From an uncultured Hyphomicrobiales bacterium (GTDB taxonomy: Bacteria > Pseudomonadota > Alphaproteobacteria > Rhizobiales > Beijerinckiaceae), in NCBI GenBank assembly GCA_903889985.1, contig CAISZN010000673.1:1-44084 (forward strand): DNA of 44,084 bases, read 5' to 3'. The notes under the pieces were generated by a model. The model saw only the letters and a list, made by a program, of their open reading frames with translations. It did not search any database and had not been told where the DNA came from. Each line of letters starts with the position of its first letter. Position 1 is the stretch's first letter. The position numbers were made by a program, and so were the translations under genes. Of this stretch, positions 1 through 9,701 are shown in pieces.

Positions 1-904
1 CATCCAGTGCCTTGAGTGCAACGCTTTCGTCCTTTGCAGCCGCAGTCAGGGCGGTCTCGGCAAATTCGATGATCTGATCAACGCTGGCGGTCATGCGCTG
101 AAAAGACAGGGAGCGCTGCTTGTCGAAGATCGAGGCCTTGTTGTCCCTGGAGGCAGCCTCGATCTGCTTGGCGGTCGCAATCACGCGTTCCGCGCTCTGC
201 TTCAGCTTGTCGAGAAGGTCGGCCAGCTTGGGATCGGAGGTCTTGAAGTTGGCAAGGAGCCGGCCGGTATCGCTGTTGGCGAAGTCCATGTTGCCCTTGA
301 AGGGTGCGTCGAAGCGGATCGACTCCTCGAGGTTGGCAACCCAGCGCGCATGGTTGGACTTCAGCATATAGGCATAGCTGGGCAGGTCCCAGGAGCGGCC
401 GTCCACGCGGAAGTGGTAGAGTGTGCGGTTGGCGTGGGCTGCGAGCGCGCGCTGGATGCTCGTCTCAAACCCGGGCAGGAGGGAATAGACCTTGGTCACT
501 GAATCGATCGCCGGACCATCGGTCGGTGCAGCTATCCTTGGCGCTCCGGAGAGATTCGCCAGGACCTTTGCCGAGGGAGATTTCTGGAATGCTTCCGTAT
601 CGGCACCCAGCCTCAGCTGCTCGATATACATGCGCGCGACGGGCAGCGATGCGGTGATTGATCGCTCGACGTCCGGCAAGGCCTTGTCTGAGCCGATGGC
701 CTTCTGAAGGTTGTATTTGATGCTGTCGAATTGATCGCCGGCGGCTGACTTGACGAGCAGCACCGCAAGATCCGACTGGATCAGGTTATCGACTGTTGAA
801 GCAGTAATCTGGCCAGCGCCTAGTGCCACAACGGCACCCAGGGAAGTAGCGGTCAGGATGGCTGCAAGCCCACCCATCAGTTTCGAGCGGATAGACTTGA
901 ACAT
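1..904 (-). CDS. Methyl-accepting chemotaxis-like protein, N-terminal part (C-terminus runs off the window)
   Basis: Reverse strand is open from ATG at 904 to the window edge: MFKSIRSKLMGGLAAILTATSLGAVVALGAG... (N-terminal TM), then a long helical sensor region with ...KSNHARWVANLEESI... resembling a divergent CZB-type domain. The signalling domain is not visible. Confidence 0.6.
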   Translation of the reverse strand, partial: MFKSIRSKLMGGLAAILTATSLGAVVALGAGQITASTVDNLIQSDLAVLLVKSAAGDQFDSIKYNLQKAIGSDKALPDVERSITASLPVARMYIEQLRLGADTEAFQKSPSAKVLANLSGAPRIAAPTDGPAIDSVTKVYSLLPGFETSIQRALAAHANRTLYHFRVDGRSWDLPSYAYMLKSNHARWVANLEESIRFDAPFKGNMDFANSDTGRLLANFKTSDPKLADLLDKLKQSAERVIATAKQIEAASRDNKASIFDKQRSLSFQRMTASVDQIIEFAETALTAAAKDESVALKALD

Positions 905-961
905 CTTGATCGCTATTCCCTGGACTGTTTGTTGAAATGAAAGCGCTCAGAGGCCGGAGCC

Positions 962-1501
962 TTAGTTGGACGCCGTCACATAGGCTTCGATCTTGGCGGC
1001 GTGCTGCAGAACTTCAACGAGTTCGCCCTTGGCCTCTTCAAGATCCTGCTTGTCCTTGGTGACGCTGTAATCCTTGAAGAAGGCATAGGCGCGAGCAGGA
1101 TGAACGACGGCGTCGAGGTAGTTGCGGGCGGTAGCAAACTGATCGAGCTGCTTGAGCGGGAGGCCGATCTTGTCAGCCGCATTGCCTTCGTCGCCCCAGG
1201 CTTCCTCGATCTCTTCAGCCTTCATCGACTTCATCTTTTCAGCGGAGTCGACCACGAGCTTCATCAGAGGTGCATATTTGGGTTCCTTGGCGGCGAATTC
1301 CTTGCAGCCTTCGATGCCAATCTGCATTTCCTTCTGGAAGCGATCGAGCGAAGCGGGCATGTCCTTGATGTCACCGCTCAGGATTTCCTGAATGGAGTCC
1401 TTCACGAGACCCTTGTAGGTGGCGGTATCCATGGCGTTTGCGCAGGAGACGCTGGCGGCGAGCGCAAAGGCACCTGCGAAGAGGCGGGAGAAGGTGGTCA
1501 T
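962..1501 (-). CDS. Small secreted/periplasmic helical protein of unknown function
   Basis: ORF 962..1558; the ATG at 1501 gives MTTFSRLFAGAFALAASVSCANA-MDTATYK, a clear signal peptide followed by a charged helical domain. Confidence 0.65.
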   Translation of the reverse strand: MTTFSRLFAGAFALAASVSCANAMDTATYKGLVKDSIQEILSGDIKDMPASLDRFQKEMQIGIEGCKEFAAKEPKYAPLMKLVVDSAEKMKSMKAEEIEEAWGDEGNAADKIGLPLKQLDQFATARNYLDAVVHPARAYAFFKDYSVTKDKQDLEEAKGELVEVLQHAAKIEAYVTASN

Positions 1502-1742
1502 ATGAACCTCGATGTAATCAAAGGGGCATTCCGGGATGCCCCGGAAACGGACTGCCAATGCGTCCGTGAGACCTAAGTTTAACGAAATCTCTTATGGTCC
1601 AGTTAAAGGCGTAACCCGTAAGCGGGAGCCATGCGTTATGGATTTGTATATGATTCAACGTCGTGCGCCGGCAGGGCGGATCACGCAATTTGGAAAACTG
1701 CCTAAAACTCAAAGAAAATTGTTACATTGCTTACATTTGCGC

Positions 1743-1767
1743 CCAGCGGGGAACGCGTCCCCGCTGG
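1743..1767. repeat. Perfect inverted repeat CCAGCGGGGA-ACGCG-TCCCCGCTGG
   Basis: 10-bp perfect arms and 5-nt loop, between ettA and the secreted-protein gene. Confidence 0.85.
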
Positions 1768-1812
1768 TTACAAATTGTTGACTATAAGCTCAGCAATTGA
1801 GTCCCCGCCGCT

Positions 1813-3465
<1,653 letters not shown>

Positions 3466-3568
3466 GGGGCTCAAATCCTCGGAAGAGTGGGGTTAAGGCC
3501 TTTTATATGGGGGCGATGTCGCGGTCCAGTGAGGGGCTGCGCGAACCCACTCGCAGGACGAGCACGCT

Positions 3569-3686
3569 CCCTCTCCCCGCCGCAGGTGGGGAGAGGGCCG
3601 GGGTGAGGGGCTCTTGCGATTTCCTCGCGGCTGAGAGGAGAACCGCAGCGCCCTCACCCTGACCCTCTCCCGCAAGCGGGAGAGGG
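3569..3686. repeat. RIME-like intergenic mosaic element: two strong palindromes flanking an outer inverted repeat
   Basis: ccctctccccgccgcaggtggggagaggg (3569-3597) and ccctctcccgcaagcgggagaggg (3663-3686), separated by ggggtgagggg...gcgccctcaccc, which is also inverted. Confidence 0.75.
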
Positions 3687-3708
3687 AACGCGCCCGATCA
3701 CACTTGAT

Positions 3709-4095
3709 CTGCCCCATTCAGGGACTTTCAGCACACAGGCAGAACGAAGCCTGTCCGAATCGGGATGGGCGGAAAAGGCCGAAACTCAGGGCCGAAGGTC
3801 CAGCGCAATCAGGGACGGCACAGCCCCAGTCGCGCAACATGGTGAAGGCTTTTCCAGATCCCCGATGCGCCAGCTGCCCCATCGCGGGACTTTCAGCACA
3901 GGGCCGGAACGAAGCCTGTCCGAATCGGGAGAAGCAGAATCGGGCGCAGCCCGGCGATCCAGGTCCAGCGAAATCCAGGTCCCTGCGGCTCATGTCGCGC
4001 AACATGGTGAATGAACGGACCAGAGCGCCCGTCGCGACCTGCCTCATCGCGGGACTTTCGGCACGTGGGCAGAACGAAGCTTGTCCGAATCAGGA
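3709..4095 (+). repeat. Imperfect tandem repeat, 165-bp period, two full units plus a partial third
   Basis: GGGACTTTC.GCAC...GAACGAAGC.TGTCCGAATC recurs at 3721, 3886 and 4051 (spacing exactly 165). CGCGCAACATGGTGAA recurs at 3831 and 3996. Hand alignment of units 1 and 2 gives about 113/165 identities without gaps. Confidence 0.9.
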
Positions 4096-4178
4096 TTGGC
4101 GAGAACCGGACGGCCAATCCCTGCCAGCCGGTTAACGGGGCAGAGCCGGCCCTCCGGGCCTCATCGTGGCCAGGGAAG

Positions 4179-4200
4179 TGCCTGCGACGCAGGCATTTTT
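4179..4200 (+). terminator. Putative intrinsic terminator on the + strand
   Basis: TGCCTG-CGACG-CAGGCA stem (extendable inward) immediately followed by TTTTT, upstream of the mraZ promoter. Confidence 0.6.
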
Positions 4201-4282
4201 CCCGATTTCCACCCTTCATTAACCTTAACGGCGTCTGATGGTGGATGGACGGGAAGTGTCCCGTTTCGACTCGCTCGTTCCG

Positions 4283-4311
4283 TTGACGCCCATATAGTCC
4301 CATGCTATCCC
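4283..4311 (+). promoter_or_regulatory. Candidate sigma70-type promoter of mraZ/dcw
   Basis: TTGACG (4283-4288), 17-bp spacer, TATCCC (4306-4311). Confidence 0.5.
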
Positions 4312-4323
4312 AAATCATCCCGT
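4289..4323. promoter_or_regulatory. Candidate MraZ operator: four CCCAN boxes at 10-bp period
   Basis: CCCAT (4289), CCCAT (4299), CCCAA (4309), CCCGT (4319). The reverse complement is TGGGN-N5-type repeats, as described for MraZ binding sites. Confidence 0.75.
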
Positions 4324-4443
4324 TACGAGTTCGGTGCACAGCGGCGCATCCCACGTCTCGCCTCTCAGGCGAGCGGTCGGTTCGTCCTGCGCAGTCTCAG
4401 GCGGGGGCTTCGAGTGAACCGGCGCTCCTTGCGCGCCGGATGA

Positions 4444-4941
4444 GTGGGTCCCTTGGAACGTTTCGTCTCGCACTTCACCAACCGGCTCGATGCCAAGGGC
4501 CGGGTTTCCATCCCGGCGCCATTCCGGGCGGTGCTGGCGCGCGACGGATTCGAGGGGCTCTACGTTCATCCGTCTCTGGATGCAGAGGCGCTGGACTGTG
4601 GTGGGAATGCGCTGCTGCGGGAGATCGACGGGTTGCTCGGCACCCTGTCGCCCTATTCGGAGGAGCGCGACATGTTCTCGACGGCTCTGCTGGGCACCAG
4701 CGAGGTGCTCAAGGTGGATACGGAAGGGCGCATGATCCTCACCGACACGCTGAAGGCCTATGCGGGGATCTCCACCGAGGTCACCTTCGTGGGGCAGGGA
4801 CACAAGTTTCAGATCTGGGAGCCAGGGCGTTTCCGCGCACATCTGGAGGAGGCCAAAATCCGGGTGCGCGACCTGCGGAAACACCTCAGCTCCCGACATG
4901 CGGCTGCACCCCAGCCGCAACCTCAAGGAGCACGGGAATGA
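4444..4941 (+). CDS. mraZ: Transcriptional regulator MraZ (GTG start)
   Basis: [31 protein letters not shown]...; duplicated AbrB/SpoVT-like (MraZ) motif ...[22 protein letters not shown]; directly upstream of rsmH. Confidence 0.95.
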   Translation: MGPLERFVSHFTNRLDAKGRVSIPAPFRAVLARDGFEGLYVHPSLDAEALDCGGNALLREIDGLLGTLSPYSEERDMFSTALLGTSEVLKVDTEGRMILTDTLKAYAGISTEVTFVGQGHKFQIWEPGRFRAHLEEAKIRVRDLRKHLSSRHAAAPQPQPQGARE

Positions 4942-5978
4942 CGCCGGGCAGCGGCGACGAGGCCACTCGCGCCGCAGGCGGACCTGCCCGACACGTTCCC
5001 GTGCTTCTCGATGAGGTTCTGGAGGCTTTGGCGCCACGCGCCGGCAGCCACATTCTCGACGGCACCTTTGGAGCAGGCGGCTATACGCGGGCGCTGCTGG
5101 CGGCTGCCGAGACACGCGTCATTGCACTTGATCGCGATCCCACCGCCATTGCCAACGGGCAGGAGCTTGTTGCTGCGAGTGCTGGCCGTCTGACGCTGGT
5201 CAAGACGCGCTTCTCCCGGCTCGATGAAGTGGTCGAGGACCTTGGCCTTGATGGGCTCGATGGGGTGACGCTCGACATCGGCGTTTCCTCCATGCAGCTC
5301 GACGAGGCGATCCGCGGGTTCTCGTTCCGCAATGACGGCCCGCTCGACATGCGCATGGAAAATGCTGGTCCAAGCGCCGCCGATCTCGTCAATGAGGCGA
5401 GCGAGGAGCGGCTGGCGGACATCCTCTATTATTACGGCGAGGAGCGGCTGGCGCGGAAGATCGCGCGCGCCCTTGTCAACGATCGCAAGGCCAAGCCCTT
5501 CACCTCGACACGCCAGCTTGCTGAACTCGTCGGGCGCCTGGTGCCGCACAAGCCCACCGAAATTCATCCCGCGACACGGACCTTCCAGGCCCTGCGCATC
5601 GCGGTGAACGATGAGCTTGGCGAACTTGTCAGCGCGCTGGTTGCGGCAGAGAAGGCGCTGAAGCCCGGCGGGCGGCTGGCCGTCGTCACCTTCCATTCGC
5701 TCGAAGACCGCATCGTGAAGCAGTTCTTCGCCGCGCGCTCGGGACGTGGACAGGCGCGCTCGCGCCTGCTGCCGGGGGAGCCCGTGCCGCCGCCGCCGAC
5801 CTTCGATCTCGTGGGCCGCCAGCCGGTGGCGCCGGGCGAAGAAGAGACAAAGCGCAATCCGCGCGCGCGCTCCGCCAAGCTGCGCACGGGCGAGCGCAAC
5901 GAGACACCGGCCCGCGGGGCCGATGACGCCATTCGCGCGCTTGCCGCGCTCCCTGATCACGAACGGAAAGGTCGCTGA
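4938..5978 (+). CDS. rsmH: 16S rRNA m4C1402 methyltransferase RsmH (MraW)
   Basis: [36 protein letters not shown]..., [20 protein letters not shown] overlap with mraZ; the longer ORF from 4302 is rejected. Confidence 0.96.
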   Translation: MTPGSGDEATRAAGGPARHVPVLLDEVLEALAPRAGSHILDGTFGAGGYTRALLAAAETRVIALDRDPTAIANGQELVAASAGRLTLVKTRFSRLDEVVEDLGLDGLDGVTLDIGVSSMQLDEAIRGFSFRNDGPLDMRMENAGPSAADLVNEASEERLADILYYYGEERLARKIARALVNDRKAKPFTSTRQLAELVGRLVPHKPTEIHPATRTFQALRIAVNDELGELVSALVAAEKALKPGGRLAVVTFHSLEDRIVKQFFAARSGRGQARSRLLPGEPVPPPPTFDLVGRQPVAPGEEETKRNPRARSAKLRTGERNETPARGADDAIRALAALPDHERKGR

Positions 5979-6377
5979 ATGCTGCGCTACCTCAACATCG
6001 TGCCCATCGTCGCGCTGCTCGGCTGCGCGGTCTATGCCTATGCGATCAAATACGAGACCATGCGCTACTCAGCCGAAATCGTGAAGGCCGAGCATGCCAT
6101 CCAGCGCGAGCGCGATGCCATTTCCATGGCGCGCGCCGAATGGGCGCATCTGAGCCGCCCGACGCGCATGCAGGCCCTCGCAGACCAGCATCTCGACCTC
6201 GTCAACATTACGGTCGACCAGATCGTGAAGGTGTCCGATCTGCCTGACCATGCAGCCCGCGTCGATACAATCGGAAGGAAGCTCGAGTCGCTTGGCCTGT
6301 CCGAGCCCACGGCGACGCCGCGCGATGAGCGTGCGGCAACCAGCCGTTCCGTCACTCCCTCGTCCACCACGCGCTAA
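5979..6377 (+). CDS. ftsL: Cell division protein FtsL
   Basis: Short N-terminal TM protein with a coiled-coil segment between rsmH and ftsI; LSRPTRMQALADQHLDL. Confidence 0.85.
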   Translation: MLRYLNIVPIVALLGCAVYAYAIKYETMRYSAEIVKAEHAIQRERDAISMARAEWAHLSRPTRMQALADQHLDLVNITVDQIVKVSDLPDHAARVDTIGRKLESLGLSEPTATPRDERAATSRSVTPSSTTR

Positions 6378-6394
6378 GAAGAGGACTGCGTCCC

Positions 6395-8248
6395 ATGAGC
6401 GCTCAGGACCACCCGCAGGGCAACATGCATCACGACCACGAGGTCTATGACGTGGATGAGGCAGAGCGCAACGCGCCGCCACCACCGTCCCTTGGCCAGC
6501 GCTTCATGGCGGGTTTTCGTGCGCTCATGCGCACGCGGCTCGACAAGAGTACCTGGCGCATTCGCCTTGTCGCGCTTGGCTTTGCCAGCATCTATCTCGT
6601 GATCTGCGGCAAGCTCGTCTATCTTGGCTTCAAGCCGGATACGCAAAGCCTGCGCCGCGTGGCATCGGAGGCCGTGTCGCGGGCACGCCCCGACATTCTC
6701 GACCGCAACGGCGAGATCATGGCAACTGACCTCAAGGTCATGTCAGTCTTTGCCGAGCCGCGCCGCATCATCGACAAGGACGAGGCGGTGGAGATGCTCA
6801 CCGCTGTCCTGCCCGACGTCAATTCCAAGGAATTGCGTGAGCGCCTTGGCTCGCGCAAGGGGTTCGTCTGGGTCAAGCGCGCCATCACGCCCAAGGAGCA
6901 GGAAGAGGTCTTCCGCCTCGGCTTGCCGGGGATCAGCTTCCTGCCGGAGAACAAGCGCGTCTATCCAAACGGACCGCTGGCAGCCCATGTGCTTGGCTTT
7001 GCCAATGTCGACAATATCGGCATCGCCGGCATGGAAAAATATATCGACGGGCAGGGGATCGGCGAACTGTCCGATGTGGGCTTCCGCATCGATCCGGGTG
7101 ATCTCAAGCCGGTGCAGCTGTCCATCGACATGCGCGTGACCCATGCGGTGCGCGATGAGCTCGTGCGCGGCATCGACAAGTTCAAGGCCAAGGGAGGCGC
7201 TGCAGCCATCCTCGACGTGAACACGGGCGAGGTGATCGCCTTTGCGAGCTATCCCGACTATGACCCGAACAATCCTCCGAACTTCGGCGCGACCGATGCC
7301 GAGACCAAGGAGAAGAACAAGACGCTCATCAACCGCCTGACGGTGGGCACCTACGAGATGGGCTCGACCTTCAAGGCCATCTCCATTGCCATGGCGCTGG
7401 AAGCCAACAAGGTCAACCTGAACTCCCGCGTCGATGCACGCGACTCCCTGCGTTATGGCGGCTTCACCATCCACGACTTCCACGCCCAGCATCGCGTGCT
7501 GAGCGTGCCGGAGGTCTTCACCTATTCCTCCAACATCGGCACCGCGCGCATGGCACTGATGGTGGGCGTTGAGGGTCACAAGGCCTTCCTGCGCAAGATG
7601 GGCCAGCTTGACCGGCTCTACACGGAGCTGCCTGAAAGCGCGGCACCCATTGTTCCGCGCAGCTGGGGTGAGCTGAACACCATCACCATCGCCTTCGGCC
7701 AGGGCATCAACGTGGCGCCCATGCAGGCGATGATGGCCGTGGGTGCGCTCAGCAACGGTGGGTTGATGATCAAGCCAACCTTCCTCAAGCGCAGCGAGGA
7801 GGATGCCAAGGCCAATGCCACGCGGATCGTGCGTCCGGAAACCTCCGAAGCCCTGCGTTATCTCATGCGCCTCAACGCAGAGAAGGGCTCGGCCAAGGCT
7901 GTCGACATCCGCGGCTATTTCGTTGGCGGCAAGACCGGCACGGCAGACAAGATCGTGCACGGCCACTATGCCAAGGATCGCGTCTTCACGACCTTCATGG
8001 CCATCGCGCCATCCGACAAGCCGAAGTATCTGTTCCTGACGCTCATGGATGAGCCGCAGGCCCTGCCCGAGACCCATGGCTATCGCACGGCGGCATGGAA
8101 TTCGGGCTCGGTGACCGGCAAGGTGATTGAACGCGTCGGACAGTTGCTTGACCTGCCGCCCCGCCTTGATCTGCCGACACAGCCCTTCCCGCTGCTGGCC
8201 AAGCTTGGCTACGGCTATGTCAACACGCCTGCGGCGAAGGGGAACTGA
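6395..8248 (+). CDS. ftsI: Peptidoglycan D,D-transpeptidase FtsI (PBP3)
   Basis: Single TM, PBP dimerisation domain, catalytic motifs STFK (MGSTFKAISIAMAL), SSN (YSSNIGTARM) and KTGT (GGKTGTADK). Confidence 0.96.
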   Translation: MSAQDHPQGNMHHDHEVYDVDEAERNAPPPPSLGQRFMAGFRALMRTRLDKSTWRIRLVALGFASIYLVICGKLVYLGFKPDTQSLRRVASEAVSRARPDILDRNGEIMATDLKVMSVFAEPRRIIDKDEAVEMLTAVLPDVNSKELRERLGSRKGFVWVKRAITPKEQEEVFRLGLPGISFLPENKRVYPNGPLAAHVLGFANVDNIGIAGMEKYIDGQGIGELSDVGFRIDPGDLKPVQLSIDMRVTHAVRDELVRGIDKFKAKGGAAAILDVNTGEVIAFASYPDYDPNNPPNFGATDAETKEKNKTLINRLTVGTYEMGSTFKAISIAMALEANKVNLNSRVDARDSLRYGGFTIHDFHAQHRVLSVPEVFTYSSNIGTARMALMVGVEGHKAFLRKMGQLDRLYTELPESAAPIVPRSWGELNTITIAFGQGINVAPMQAMMAVGALSNGGLMIKPTFLKRSEEDAKANATRIVRPETSEALRYLMRLNAEKGSAKAVDIRGYFVGGKTGTADKIVHGHYAKDRVFTTFMAIAPSDKPKYLFLTLMDEPQALPETHGYRTAAWNSGSVTGKVIERVGQLLDLPPRLDLPTQPFPLLAKLGYGYVNTPAAKGN

Positions 8249-8249
8249 C

Positions 8250-9701
8250 GTGATCCGACTGGGCGATCTCCTTCCCCATGCTGGCCTCGATGCCCGCACT
8301 GCGGACCGGACCATCGCCGGGCTGACGGCCGACAGCCGTGCAGCCAAACAGGATTTTGCTTTCTTCGCCGTGCCGGGCACCAAAAGCGATGGCCTGTCCT
8401 TCGCGCCTTCAGCCATCGCGAATGGCGCCAGCGTTGTTGTGGCGGAGCGTGTGCCTGATGCGCCGATGCCAGGCATCACCTTCGTGCAGGTGGCCAATGT
8501 GCGCCAGTCGCTCTCGCAGGCTGCGGCTCATTTTTACCCGCGCCAGCCGCAGGTGATTGCGGCTGTGACGGGCACGAGCGGCAAGACGTCTGTTGCCGCC
8601 TTCACACGGCAGATCTGGGCGCATCTGGGCCATCGTGCGGCAGCCCTTGGCACCACAGGTGTCATTCGCCCGGACGGTTCCACCTATGGTTCGCTGACGA
8701 CGCCTGATCCGATCACCCTGCATCGCGTGCTCGATGAGCTGGCAGGCGAGAAGATCACCCATCTTGCCATGGAAGCCTCGTCCCACGGGCTCGACCAGTT
8801 TCGGCTTGATGGCGTGCGGCTGGCGGTTGCCGGCTTCACCAATCTCTCGCGCGACCATCTCGACTACCATCCGGACATGGAGTCCTATTTCGCTGCCAAG
8901 ATGCGGCTGTTTCAGGACCTCCTGCCACCCGGTGCGACGGCGGTGGTGGATGCGGACAATGATCATGCGCAGGCGGCAGCTGATGTGGCGCGGGCACGTG
9001 GGCTTTTCGTGCTGACGACAGGCGAGAACGGCGACGGGATCAGGCTCCTGTCCTTGCGGGCAGAACCCAGCATTACTCATTTGTCGCTCGATCATGGCGG
9101 ACATCGCTATGACGTCACGCTGCCGCTGTCTGGTCGCTTCATGGTGGCCAATGCGCTGGTGGCGGCAGGTCTTTGCATCGGCTCGGGCAGTGACCCGGCG
9201 CGGGTCTTTGCCGCGCTGGAGGATCTGCATGGTGCGCCGGGACGCCTTGAGCGCGTCGGCGAGCGCCATGGCGCGCCGGTCTTTGTCGATTATGCCCATA
9301 AGCCCGATGCGCTGGAAAAGGTGCTGACTGCCCTGCGACCTCTGGCGAGCGGACGCTTGATCGTTGTCTTCGGCTGCGGCGGGGATCGCGATCCGGGCAA
9401 GCGCGCGATCATGGGGGCCATTGCTGCGCGCGATGCCGATGTGGCCATCGTGACCGATGACAATCCGCGCTCGGAAGATCCGTCGAAAATCAGGGCTGCG
9501 ATTCTGGCAGCAGCACCCGGTGCAACGGAAATTGCAGACCGGGGCGAGGCCATTGCTGCGGGCGTTGCCATGCTGCAGCCGGGCGATGTGCTCGTTGTGG
9601 CCGGCAAAGGACATGAAACGGGCCAGATTGTCGGCGACAGGACCCTGCCATTTTCCGATCACGAGGCGGTTCGTGCCGCGCTTGGGAGCCTTGCACCATG
9701 A
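8250..9701 (+). CDS. murE: UDP-MurNAc-L-Ala-D-Glu:meso-DAP ligase MurE
   Basis: TGTSGKTSVAAFTRQIWAHLG, LAMEASSHGLDQFRLDG, DDNPRSEDP; GTG start at 8250 after the ftsI stop. Confidence 0.96.
   Translation: MIRLGDLLPHAGLDARTADRTIAGLTADSRAAKQDFAFFAVPGTKSDGLSFAPSAIANGASVVVAERVPDAPMPGITFVQVANVRQSLSQAAAHFYPRQPQVIAAVTGTSGKTSVAAFTRQIWAHLGHRAAALGTTGVIRPDGSTYGSLTTPDPITLHRVLDELAGEKITHLAMEASSHGLDQFRLDGVRLAVAGFTNLSRDHLDYHPDMESYFAAKMRLFQDLLPPGATAVVDADNDHAQAAADVARARGLFVLTTGENGDGIRLLSLRAEPSITHLSLDHGGHRYDVTLPLSGRFMVANALVAAGLCIGSGSDPARVFAALEDLHGAPGRLERVGERHGAPVFVDYAHKPDALEKVLTALRPLASGRLIVVFGCGGDRDPGKRAIMGAIAARDADVAIVTDDNPRSEDPSKIRAAILAAAPGATEIADRGEAIAAGVAMLQPGDVLVVAGKGHETGQIVGDRTLPFSDHEAVRAALGSLAP

Noticed and set aside
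1001-1576. 191-aa + strand ORF opposite the secreted protein
   Set aside because: The - strand product has a convincing signal peptide; the + frame looks like a shadow ORF.
3493-3717. Small - strand ORF across the palindromic element
   Set aside because: Translation is palindromic repeat (LSRLRERVRV.../SPSPRPSPHLRRGEG), a known artefact of such intergenic elements.
3709-4095. CRISPR-like array
   Set aside because: 165-bp period with degenerate units and no short identical repeats or unique spacers; no cas genes.
4302-4937. N-terminal extension of the rsmH ORF (558 aa total)
   Set aside because: Overlaps mraZ in another frame; genuine start is ATG 4938, where RsmH similarity begins with ATGA coupling.
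6743-8497. 584-aa ORF antisense to ftsI
   Set aside because: Low-complexity His/Arg/Gly-rich translation typical of the high-GC antisense frame; the + strand FtsI motifs are unambiguous.
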